Shown: in pieces, positions 33,559 through 41,308 of the stretch
How positions within the stretch are numbered: the first letter of the stretch is position 1
How the letters are laid out: each line of letters begins with the position of its first letter
Source of the DNA: an uncultured Prevotella sp.
GTDB lineage: Bacteria; Bacteroidota; Bacteroidia; Bacteroidales; Bacteroidaceae
Length of the DNA: 49,213 nt
Assembly (NCBI GenBank): GCA_900314195.1
Contig: OMUH01000006.1
Span: forward strand, 1-49,213
Direction: 5' to 3'
Notes under the pieces: generated by a model
Told to the model about the DNA's origin: nothing
Database searches by the model: none
Seen by the model: the letters and a program-made list of their open reading frames with translations, nothing else
Translations under genes and position numbers: made by a program

Positions 33559-33896
33559 TCCAAAGCTCCTTTCCGCCAGGCGTAGGCCAGGCCAAATACC
33601 AAAACAACAAGGAAAAAGCCAATTGTCAGCAAGGCCATAGGGCCGAACTGCTTTACAACAACCGCCCATGGATACAGAAACACTGTCTCTATATCAAACA
33701 TCAGGAAAAGGATGGCATAAAGATAGTATCCTACATGGATAGGCAGCCACGAGGAGCCACGCGTGGGAATACCACATTCAAAAGGCTCACCTTTTACCGG
33801 ATTGTATGAGCGCGGGCCAATGAGCTTGGCTATGACGAACGCGCCGATAACCAATACCACAGCCGTGAGCAAAACGGTAATAAACAAGTAATACAT
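33549..33896 (-). CDS. nuoA: Complex I subunit A
   Basis: This 115-aa, three-helix subunit is the first gene of the operon. Diagnostic segments are YNPVKGEPFECGIPTRGS, in the quinone-site loop with its Cys, and YLYAILFLMFDIETVFLYPWA with the conserved Asp and Glu. Its 3' end overlaps the nuoB start by 10 nt. The promoter element is at 33962-33969. Confidence 0.96.
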   Translation of the reverse strand: MYYLFITVLLTAVVLVIGAFVIAKLIGPRSYNPVKGEPFECGIPTRGSSWLPIHVGYYLYAILFLMFDIETVFLYPWAVVVKQFGPMALLTIGFFLVVLVFGLAYAWRKGALEWK

Positions 33897-33961
33897 AAAA
33901 AATTATAACGTTATTTTAATTATATTCTTCTTTAAAGAAGGAACTATTCGCCTACCGACTG

Positions 33962-33969
33962 CAAAATTA
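33962..33969 (-). promoter_or_regulatory. nuoA: Candidate -7 element of the nuo operon
   Basis: Minus-strand TAATTTTG matches TAnnTTTG, 66 nt upstream of the nuoA ATG. No clear -33 TTTG is seen. Confidence 0.5.
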
Positions 33970-34118
33970 GCAAAATAATCACAACTTACATTATAAAAAT
34001 TTGAAAAAATGAAAAATATTATAAAGCAGCGCGTTTTGTAGCAGCTCCTTCCAAATGCATTGCAAAGCCGCAGCACCGGAATGCATGACATTGCAGCCGG
34101 CACATTTGCCAACGGCCG

Positions 34119-34185
34119 GAGTATTTCTGCAAGAATACTCTGATGTCTTTGCCGTAATACCGCAGTATTCTTGCAGGAATACTGC
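34119..34185. repeat. Palindrome-pair repeat element, copy B
   Basis: Two palindromic units (34119-34140, with GAGTATT/AATACTC arms, and 34162-34185, with GCAGTATT/AATACTGC arms) have centres 44 bp apart, exactly as in copy A at 12440-12505. The units and part of the spacer (AT-TCTTT and TAA-AC) align with copy A. Here it lies between divergent nuoA and manA, so it is not a terminator for either. Confidence 0.75.
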
Positions 34186-34269
34186 TCTCTATGCCACTGA
34201 CAGCTCAAGAAAACAGCTGTCTGCAGAAACAAAAAGCCAATGACTCTACGGCAATATAAATAATTTTTA

Positions 34270-34277
34270 TAACTTTG
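34270..34277 (+). promoter_or_regulatory. manA: Candidate -7 element for manA
   Basis: TAACTTTG matches TAnnTTTG. It would give a leader of about 115 nt before the ATG at 34397, with a small GCTTT/AAAGC hairpin near 34366-34380. Confidence 0.4.
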
Positions 34278-34396
34278 CCATGCTCATAAGCATAAAAAAG
34301 TGTGGGGCAAAGCTTCGCACAATCAGCCAGCAACTAATAATCGTGTTTTCGCAACAATTAACAAGGCTTTTTTATAAAGCATAAAAAACAACAGCA

Positions 34397-35407
34397 ATGG
34401 AAGAAAAACATCTCTACCCTTTTCTTTTTGAGCCGAACCTTCACACTGTAGTGTGGGGTGGCACGCGTCTTGAACAGTGGAAAAACTTCAAGCCCTCCGG
34501 CAAGCCCATAGGCGAATCATGGGAGGTCAGCGCAGTGCCGTCAAGCATTGACATCATATCCAACGGAGCCTACAAAGGCCATGACCTCGTTTCAGTAATC
34601 AACTCACGCCCCGGCGACATTCTCGGCGCAAAGGTGGCACGGCAGTATCATAACGAAATGCCACTGCTGGTGAAGTTCATCGACGCACAGCGCGACCTGT
34701 CCATACAGGTTCATCCTAACGACGAGATGGCACGTCGCGTGCACAACAAGAACGGCAAGACTGAAATGTGGTATATCATCGACGCCGCGCCGGGAGCTTA
34801 TCTGTATTCCGGATTCAGCAAGCAGATAGACCGCGAAGAATACAAGCGCCGCATAGCCGACGGCACCATCACCGACGTGCTCGCAAAACACGAAGTGCAT
34901 CCGGGCGATGTGTTCTACATTCCTTCGGGCCGCGTGCACGCCATTTGCAGCGGCATACTCCTTGCCGAGATACAACAGAGCAGCGACGTCACATACCGCA
35001 TCTACGACTACAACCGGCCTGGACTTGACGGCAAGCCGCGCGAGCTGCACACAGAACTGGCCGCCGAAGCCCTCGACTATCACGTATATGACAACTACCG
35101 CACATCGTATAAATATGCCAGCAACGCCGACAACAGCATCATCGACTGTCCGTTCTTCAACGTCCACGTCATTGACACCGACAAGGCTTTACGCTGCGAC
35201 ATGAGAAAATATGACAGCTTCGTCATTCTGATGTGCCTGAAAGGCAACTGCCGCATAAGACTGCGCGAAAGCGGCGAGGAGACAAAGCTCACCGAAGGCT
35301 TCTCGACACTCATTCCAGCCGCCGTCGCCGACTATGACATCATTCCCGACAACGACGAGAGCTACACGAAGGTGATTGACGCATACATAGACGAAAGCAG
35401 CAAATAA
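34397..35407 (+). CDS. manA: Mannose-6-phosphate isomerase, class I
   Basis: This 336-aa cytosolic zinc cupin interconverts mannose 6-phosphate and fructose 6-phosphate, linking mannose use and GDP-mannose supply to glycolysis. Zinc ligands are visible as Q104 and H106 in LSIQVHPND, E123 in KTEMWYI and H181 in FYIPSGRVHAI. The active-site Arg is in TYRIYDYNRPG (R201). The length is that of the shorter Bacillus-like ManA form. It is followed after 12 nt by the DUF4491 gene, probably co-transcribed. GC content is higher than in the surrounding intergenic DNA but similar to the downstream genes. Confidence 0.95.
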   Translation: MEEKHLYPFLFEPNLHTVVWGGTRLEQWKNFKPSGKPIGESWEVSAVPSSIDIISNGAYKGHDLVSVINSRPGDILGAKVARQYHNEMPLLVKFIDAQRDLSIQVHPNDEMARRVHNKNGKTEMWYIIDAAPGAYLYSGFSKQIDREEYKRRIADGTITDVLAKHEVHPGDVFYIPSGRVHAICSGILLAEIQQSSDVTYRIYDYNRPGLDGKPRELHTELAAEALDYHVYDNYRTSYKYASNADNSIIDCPFFNVHVIDTDKALRCDMRKYDSFVILMCLKGNCRIRLRESGEETKLTEGFSTLIPAAVADYDIIPDNDESYTKVIDAYIDESSK

Positions 35408-35419
35408 CCCGACTGAAAC

Positions 35420-35746
35420 ATGAATCTATATTTCTCCGGAATAATAATAGCTGTATTCAGTTTCCTGATTATCGGGTTGTTTCATCCCGTAGTAATAAAA
35501 ACGGAATATCATTTCGGCACACGGCCATGGTGGATATTCCTTGTCCTCGGCATAGCGTGTGTATGTGGTTCTGTATTGATAAAAGACATTCTGCTCTCTG
35601 CATGTGTCGGAGTGCTGGGTGCCTCGCTGCTGTGGTCAATAGGCGAACTATTCGAACAGAAAGAGCGCGTTGCCAAAGGCTGGTTTCCCATGAACCCCAA
35701 GAGAAAAGAGGAATATAACACTGAAAAACAGGCAGATAAGAAGTAA
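35420..35746 (+). CDS. DUF4491 family membrane protein
   Basis: This 108-aa protein has three hydrophobic segments (about 5-25, 38-56 and 58-76) and a charged C-terminal tail. The sequence, with GLFHPVVIKTEYHFGTRPWW and GWFPMNPKRK, fits the small DUF4491 family found in Bacteroidetes and Firmicutes. The function is unknown. It follows manA by 12 nt on the same strand; whether they are related in function is not clear. Confidence 0.85.
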   Translation: MNLYFSGIIIAVFSFLIIGLFHPVVIKTEYHFGTRPWWIFLVLGIACVCGSVLIKDILLSACVGVLGASLLWSIGELFEQKERVAKGWFPMNPKRKEEYNTEKQADKK

Positions 35747-35853
35747 TTCCATTTAAAGACCGGGCTGCGTCCGCTGCGCCCCATTAGCCCGGGGCTGTGC
35801 ACGAGACAGCCTGTTAAAGGCTTATGTTTGCTTGCAGAACGCTATAATTCTGT

Positions 35854-35884
35854 CCCCATCCGGCAAAGTTGGAACCGGATGGGG
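35854..35884. other. Strong 10-bp stem-loop, possible structured RNA or terminator
   Basis: CCCCATCCGG pairs perfectly with CCGGATGGGG across an 11-nt loop. No T-run follows on the plus strand, so it is not a standard terminator for manA-DUF4491. A structured small RNA or protein-binding site is possible. Confidence 0.5.
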
Positions 35885-36002
35885 GGGTACACGGCCCATG
35901 CACGTGGACAATTTCCTGTTGAAAAAAGCAGAAGTTATTATTTGTATCTAACCAACTGCCTTTACCGTCATTTTCAAGTTAGTAAATAAAAACATGTTTC
36001 GT

Positions 36003-36033
36003 TTTTGTTAATCGTGTTTTATTTGTAACTTTG
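36003..36033 (+). promoter_or_regulatory. Candidate promoter of the dehydratase-activase operon
   Basis: TTTTG at 36003-36007 lies 18 bp before TAACTTTG (36026-36033), close to the Bacteroidetes -33/-7 arrangement. The ATG at 36061 follows after 27 nt. The in-frame TTG at 36031 lies inside the -7 element and is therefore unlikely to be the start. Confidence 0.55.
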
Positions 36034-36060
36034 CAAAAAGAAGTAATAAATTCTGTTTCA

Positions 36061-39000
36061 ATGGATAGTAAAGTATACAAGATTGGCCTTGACGTAGGAT
36101 CAACGACCGCCAAGATAGCAGTTTTTTCTCCCGATGGCCAATTAGTATATAAAAAATACATGCGCCACAATGCCAAGATGGATGAGCTTGTGCGCACGTA
36201 TATAGACGATATTGAGAACATGATCGGTGACGCAGATGCAAAGATCTGCGTCACCGGTTCTGTTGGCATGGCTGTTGCCGACCAGCTGAAAGCTGATTTC
36301 GTGCAGGAGGTAGTGGCAGCCACAGAATATGCCAAGGAGATGCACCCCGGGGTGAAGGGACTAATCGACATCGGCGGCGAGGATGCCAAGGTCGTATTCT
36401 TCAACAAGAGCGGCATGGAGCTGCGCATGAACGGCAACTGCGCAGGCGGCACCGGCGCGTTCATCGACCAGATGTCAGTGCTCATGGGCACTGACAACCA
36501 AGGCCTTAACGACATGGCCTTAAAGGCAAGCCACATCTATCCAATGGCGGCGCGCTGCGGCGTGTTCGCAAAAACAGACATACAGAATTTCATCAGCCGT
36601 AATCTTCCGAATGAGGACATTGCGGCCAGCATCTTCCACAGCGTGGCCGTGCAGACCATTGTCACGCTCAGCCACGGCTGCGACTTCCAGCCGCCGATAC
36701 TGCTCTGCGGCGGACCGCTGACATTCATGCCGGCACTGCGCAAGGCCTTTGCCGACTATCTGAACTTCGACATAGACAAGGATTTCATTGTCAGTGCCGA
36801 CAGCAACCTCATTCCGGCTATGGGATGCGCCATCAAAGCCGGCAAGAGCAATGACGAGCCTGTAAAGCTCTCCGTGCTTATGCAGAGAATGAAAAAGCCG
36901 GCAGAGATTAAATGGAAGAGTGAGCTGCACCCCCTGTTCAAGAACGAAGAGGAACATGCGGAATGGCTCCGCGACAAGGAGAGATATGCCACTCCCGTGG
37001 AAAAGCTTCATGAAGGCAAGCAGAAAATTGTAATCGGCATAGACTCCGGCTCTACAACGACAAAGCTCGTCGCGCTGCGGCTGGAAAGTGGCCGTAAAGA
37101 CATAGTGTTCACCGATTACAGCATGAACCTCGGCTCGCCGATAAAAGCCGTCAGCAAGGCTCTTGAGCGGTTGAAGGCCGAGGCCGGCAGCCGCCACGCC
37201 CAGCTTGAGATTGCGGGCAGCTGCTCAACGGGCTACGGCGAAGAACTGATAAAAGCTGCATTCAACTTTGATGCCGGCATAATAGAAACCATTGCCCACT
37301 ACCGCGCTGCAGCAAGCCTCATGCCCGATGTCAGCTTCATTCTTGACATTGGCGGACAGGACATGAAAGCCATATTCATTGACCACGGCGCAATAGTACG
37401 CATGGAGCTTAACGAGGCATGTTCTTCGGGCTGCGGCACTTTCATACAGACATTTGCCAACAACCTCGGATATAAGGTTGAAGACTTCGCGAAAATAGCC
37501 TGCACGTCGCAAGCTCCGTGTGACCTTGGCACAAGATGCACGGTTTTCATGAACTCAAAGGTGAAACAGGTGCTGCGCGAAGGCGCCACCATTGCCGACA
37601 TCTCTGCCGGCATATCTTATTCTGTGGTGAAAAACTGTCTTTACAAGGTTCTGAAGCTGCGCGGCGACCACACGCTCGGCGCGAACGTTGTTGTGCAGGG
37701 CGGCACCATGAGAAACGATGCCGTTGTTCGCGCCTTCGAGCTGCTCACAGGGCAAAAGGTGGCACGCAGCAACATGCCTGAGCTGATGGGCGCGCTCGGC
37801 TGCGCGCTCTATGCCGCGCAGATGGAAGAGAACGGGCAGACGAGAAGCTGCACGCTTGACGACGTGCTAAGCATGAGCAGCTACGAGACACGGCAGCTGC
37901 AGTGCAAGGGCTGCGAGAACAACTGCCTCGTCAGCCGCTACACATTCAAAGGCGGCAGCAAGTTCTATTCCGGCAACAAATGCGAACGGGTGTTCAACAA
38001 CCACGGCGGCAACTACGAACGCGGCGAGAACATATACAATTATAAATATAAGCTTCTCTTTGAGCGCGACGGCAGCGAACTGCCGGAGATAAAGAGCAGG
38101 CACGTCAGGCAAATGGGCACTATAGGCATTCCGCGCGTGCTTAACATGTATGAGGAATATCCTTTCTGGCATGCGCTGCTCACACTGTGCGGTTTCAAGG
38201 TAGTGCTGTCGTCAGAATCCACATTCAGGAACTATGAGAAAGCACTTCACAGTGTCATGGCCGACAACATTTGCTTTCCGGCAAAGCTCGTACACTCGCA
38301 CATTGCAGAGCTGGACAGCAATGACAGTGTAGACCGCATATTCATGCCGTGGGTGGTATATGAATACAACGACGACAAGAAACGCACCATCAACTCATAC
38401 AACTGCCCTATCGTGTCAGGGTATTCTGACGTGATAAAGAGCGCCATGAAGCTGACGAAGCCGCTTGACAACCCTGTAATCTCATTTGCCGACTTCAAGT
38501 TGCTTGAGAAGCAGACAACAGAATATCTCACCGGGCTCGGCGTCAGCAGGTCTGTAGCGCGTGAGGCACTGTGGGCAGCGCTGGCTGTGCAGGAAGGCTA
38601 CGTGCAGAAACTGAAGCACAGGAACAAGGAAATTCTCGAAAAGAGCAAGCAGCAGGGGCGTCTCACCATTCTTCTTGCCGGAAGACCGTATCACACAGAC
38701 CCGCTCATACAGCATAAGCTCAGCGACATGATAGCCTCGCTCGGAGTGAACGTCATCTCCGACGACATAGTAAGAGACAACGAGAAGACCGATGCCGGCG
38801 ACACATATCTTGTCAAGCAATGGGCATACATGAACCGGATAATAAAAAGCGGACAGTGGGCTGCCGGGCAAGGTGACGACATTCATTTTGTAGAGATGAC
38901 AAGCTTCGGCTGCGGACCGGATGCCTTCATACAGGATGAGATACGCGACATACTGACGCGCAACCACAAGCCGTTCACGCTGCTGAAGATTGACGATGTG

Positions 39001-40335
39001 AGCAACATAGGCAGTCTGAAGCTGAGGGTGCGCTCACTGATTGAAAGTCTTAAGATAAAACACGAAACGGCTAAGGAAGCGGCCGGGAAACTCGTGCAGA
39101 CAAAGGTGTTCCACAAAAGCGACAGGCACAGGAAAATTCTTGCACCGTTCTTTACGGAATATCTCACGCCTATACTTAAGCCAATGCTTGAGCTTATGGG
39201 ATATGACGTAGAGGTGTTGCCGATGGCCGACAGCGAAAGCGCTGACCTTGGACTTAAATATGCCAACAACGAGATATGCTATCCTGCAACGCTCATCGTC
39301 GGCGACATTATAAAAGCACTGAAGAGCGGACGCTATGACCTTGACAACACGGCCGTGGTGATGAGCCAGACCGGCGGACAGTGCCGCGCCACCAACTACG
39401 CGGGACTAATAAAGAGGGCCATGGTGGCAAACGGCTTCGAAAGGGTGTCCCTGCTGACACTCGGCGTCACGGCAACAACCACTGACGACGTGAACGAACA
39501 GGACGGTTTTGAGATTCCATGGCTGAAATACTCACACATCATTGTAACGGGCATATTCTTCGGCGATGCCATTTCGGAAATGTTCAACGCCTGCATTGTG
39601 CGCGAGCGCAAGCCAGGAACAGCCCATCAGCTCAGAGACAAATACATGGCTGCATCGGCAGAATACATACTGAGGAACGATGCTGACGGACTCGTGTCGC
39701 TGATTGGCAAGGCCGCCAGGGAGTTCAATGACAACACCATTGACAAAGACGTGCCAAAGGTGGGAATTGTCGGTGAGATATTCCTGAAGTTCAATCCTTT
39801 CAGCCATGAGAATATCGAGAAATACATCATATCGAAAGGCATAGAGGTGGTACCGCCGCTGCTCGCGCCGTTCTTTCTGCAGGAGTTCGTGAACGTGGAG
39901 GTACAGAAGCATCTGCACCTGAGCGCCAGCAAGATGCCCGACATAGCAGTGCGCGCCATTTACCAGATGATTATCGGACGGCGGATAAAGAGCATCAACA
40001 AGGCTGCATCGGCATTCAGATTCTTCCGCCCGTTCAGCAACATATATGACGATGCCAAACGCGTAAAGGGCATTGTGTCGCTCGCAGCGCAGTTTGGCGA
40101 AGGATGGCTTCTGCCCGCCGACATCATTGGCTACATACACGACGGTGTGAACAACGTGCTGTCTCTGCAGCCGTTCGGATGCATCGCCAACCACATCATA
40201 TCTAAGGGTATAGAGAAAAAGCTGCACGAGCTGTATCCTAAGCTTAACATGCTGTCGCTGGACTTCGACTCCGGCGTGAGCTCCGTAAACGTCACCAACA
40301 GACTGCTGTTGTTTCTTGACGCGATAACAGTTTAA
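36061..40335 (+). CDS. 2-hydroxyacyl-CoA dehydratase activase fusion protein
   Basis: This 1424-aa cytosolic protein combines parts usually encoded separately. There are two BadF/HgdC-type ATPase domains: about 6-265, with DVGSTTAK, IGGEDAK, C127 and C166, and about 322-590, with DSGSTTTK, IGGQDMK, C454 and C493. A CKGCENNC cysteine cluster follows (615-622), then a DUF2229-like domain (about 670-900), and a C-terminal region similar to 2-hydroxyglutaryl-CoA dehydratase subunits. C127 and C166 are where the [4Fe-4S] ligands of HgdC-type activases lie. Such activases use ATP to deliver a low-potential electron to a dehydratase. No acyl-CoA pathway gene is nearby, so the substrate is unknown. 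The same long architecture is widespread in anaerobes. Start ATG 36061. Confidence 0.88.
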   Translation: MDSKVYKIGLDVGSTTAKIAVFSPDGQLVYKKYMRHNAKMDELVRTYIDDIENMIGDADAKICVTGSVGMAVADQLKADFVQEVVAATEYAKEMHPGVKGLIDIGGEDAKVVFFNKSGMELRMNGNCAGGTGAFIDQMSVLMGTDNQGLNDMALKASHIYPMAARCGVFAKTDIQNFISRNLPNEDIAASIFHSVAVQTIVTLSHGCDFQPPILLCGGPLTFMPALRKAFADYLNFDIDKDFIVSADSNLIPAMGCAIKAGKSNDEPVKLSVLMQRMKKPAEIKWKSELHPLFKNEEEHAEWLRDKERYATPVEKLHEGKQKIVIGIDSGSTTTKLVALRLESGRKDIVFTDYSMNLGSPIKAVSKALERLKAEAGSRHAQLEIAGSCSTGYGEELIKAAFNFDAGIIETIAHYRAAASLMPDVSFILDIGGQDMKAIFIDHGAIVRMELNEACSSGCGTFIQTFANNLGYKVEDFAKIACTSQAPCDLGTRCTVFMNSKVKQVLREGATIADISAGISYSVVKNCLYKVLKLRGDHTLGANVVVQGGTMRNDAVVRAFELLTGQKVARSNMPELMGALGCALYAAQMEENGQTRSCTLDDVLSMSSYETRQLQCKGCENNCLVSRYTFKGGSKFYSGNKCERVFNNHGGNYERGENIYNYKYKLLFERDGSELPEIKSRHVRQMGTIGIPRVLNMYEEYPFWHALLTLCGFKVVLSSESTFRNYEKALHSVMADNICFPAKLVHSHIAELDSNDSVDRIFMPWVVYEYNDDKKRTINSYNCPIVSGYSDVIKSAMKLTKPLDNPVISFADFKLLEKQTTEYLTGLGVSRSVAREALWAALAVQEGYVQKLKHRNKEILEKSKQQGRLTILLAGRPYHTDPLIQHKLSDMIASLGVNVISDDIVRDNEKTDAGDTYLVKQWAYMNRIIKSGQWAAGQGDDIHFVEMTSFGCGPDAFIQDEIRDILTRNHKPFTLLKIDDVSNIGSLKLRVRSLIESLKIKHETAKEAAGKLVQTKVFHKSDRHRKILAPFFTEYLTPILKPMLELMGYDVEVLPMADSESADLGLKYANNEICYPATLIVGDIIKALKSGRYDLDNTAVVMSQTGGQCRATNYAGLIKRAMVANGFERVSLLTLGVTATTTDDVNEQDGFEIPWLKYSHIIVTGIFFGDAISEMFNACIVRERKPGTAHQLRDKYMAASAEYILRNDADGLVSLIGKAAREFNDNTIDKDVPKVGIVGEIFLKFNPFSHENIEKYIISKGIEVVPPLLAPFFLQEFVNVEVQKHLHLSASKMPDIAVRAIYQMIIGRRIKSINKAASAFRFFRPFSNIYDDAKRVKGIVSLAAQFGEGWLLPADIIGYIHDGVNNVLSLQPFGCIANHIISKGIEKKLHELYPKLNMLSLDFDSGVSSVNVTNRLLLFLDAITV

Positions 40336-40360
40336 TATACAAAATTAAGATAAAACGCAC

Positions 40361-41308
40361 ATGAGCGTTAATGATTTTTCAAAGAAAATTACAGACACGA
40401 TAGAAACTCTGTCGTCGCCGTCGTCACTGAAAGGCATCTTTCACAAGCACCGCGACGGAGAACCGCTTCCGTCAGAGGAAGTGCTGCGGGAGATAATCGG
40501 CCTGTCGCGCACCATTCTATATCCGGGATATTTCGGTATTGACACGGTCAACACGCGTACAATAAAATACCACATAGGCGTCAGAGTGGAGAAGCTTTAC
40601 AACCTGCTCATCGACCAGATACAGGCCGGGCTGTGCTTTGCCGACGACAGCTCTGAAGAGCCGGCCTCTGACCAGGAATGCTATTCTCACCGCCACGAGG
40701 CCGAACAGAAGGCAACAGAGTTTATAGAAAAGCTGCCGGAGATACGCCGCCTGCTTGCCACTGACGTCGTGGCAGCCTACAACGGCGACCCTGCGGCAAC
40801 AAGTCCTGCTGAAATACTAAGCTGCTACCCTGTGATAAAAGCACTGAGCAACTACCGCATTGCGCATGAGCTTTATAAGCTCGGCGTACCGCTCATTCCG
40901 AGAATGATTACTGAAGAGGCTCACTCTGAAACAGGCATAGACATTCACCCTGCCGCACAGATAGGCGAGTTCTTCACCATTGACCACGGCACAGGTGTCG
41001 TCATAGGCGCGACATGCATCATCGGCGACAACGTGAAACTGTATCAGGGCGTCACGCTCGGCGCAAAGAGCTTCCCGCTCGACAAAAAAGGAAACCCGAT
41101 AAAAGGAATACCGCGCCACCCCATCATCGGCGACAACGTCGTTATATATGCCAATGCTACTATTCTCGGCAGAATAAAGATAGGCAACAACTGTGTTGTC
41201 GGGGCCAATGTCTGGGTTACAAAGGACATGAAGCCGAACACAAGAAAATACAAAAAAGACAAGATAGACAACATCGATTTAGAATTTTACAATGGAACAG
41301 GAATTTGA
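40361..41308 (+). CDS. cysE: Serine O-acetyltransferase
   Basis: This 315-aa left-handed beta-helix enzyme transfers acetyl from acetyl-CoA to serine, the first step of cysteine synthesis. An N-terminal helical region (about 1-185) precedes hexapeptide repeats (about 195-290) containing IDIHPAAQIG, FTIDHGTGVVIGATCIIGD with the catalytic Asp-His, LYQGVTLGAKSF and PIIGDNVVIYANATILG. The long N-terminal part is like the EpsC/SrpH type rather than the shorter enterobacterial CysE. It lies 25 nt after the activase fusion, and its last 17 nt overlap the start of the RNA methyltransferase gene. Confidence 0.93.
   Translation: MSVNDFSKKITDTIETLSSPSSLKGIFHKHRDGEPLPSEEVLREIIGLSRTILYPGYFGIDTVNTRTIKYHIGVRVEKLYNLLIDQIQAGLCFADDSSEEPASDQECYSHRHEAEQKATEFIEKLPEIRRLLATDVVAAYNGDPAATSPAEILSCYPVIKALSNYRIAHELYKLGVPLIPRMITEEAHSETGIDIHPAAQIGEFFTIDHGTGVVIGATCIIGDNVKLYQGVTLGAKSFPLDKKGNPIKGIPRHPIIGDNVVIYANATILGRIKIGNNCVVGANVWVTKDMKPNTRKYKKDKIDNIDLEFYNGTGI

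Larger units (their letters stand above)
33897..34396. other. 500-nt divergent intergenic region between nuoA and manA
   Basis: It contains the nuo -7 element (33962-33969, minus), a GC-richer central stretch (about 34050-34250) with the palindrome pair, and the manA -7 element (34270-34277, plus). Reading frames here are short, mutually overlapping and look non-coding. Confidence 0.6.
35747..36060. other. 314-nt intergenic region with GC-rich hairpins
   Basis: Positions 35758-35890 are clearly GC-richer than neighbouring spacers and contain a CCGGGCT/AGCCCGG repeat (35760-35766 / 35786-35792), a small AGCC/GGCT hairpin near 35809-35822 and the strong stem at 35854-35884. The rest is AT-rich and holds the promoter of the next gene. 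There is no credible coding frame. Confidence 0.55.

Noticed and set aside
33559-33669. 37-residue N-terminal extension of NuoB
   Set aside because: It would overlap nuoA by 121 nt and has no similarity to NuoB N-termini; ATG 33558 is the normal start.
35758-35890. tRNA, 6S RNA or insertion-sequence remnant in the GC-rich spacer
   Set aside because: No cloverleaf, CCA end, terminal repeat or transposase frame is visible; only individual hairpins are supported.
39532-40227. Long antisense frames opposite the activase fusion
   Set aside because: Several such frames occur along this GC-richer gene; all lack domains and are explained by codon bias.
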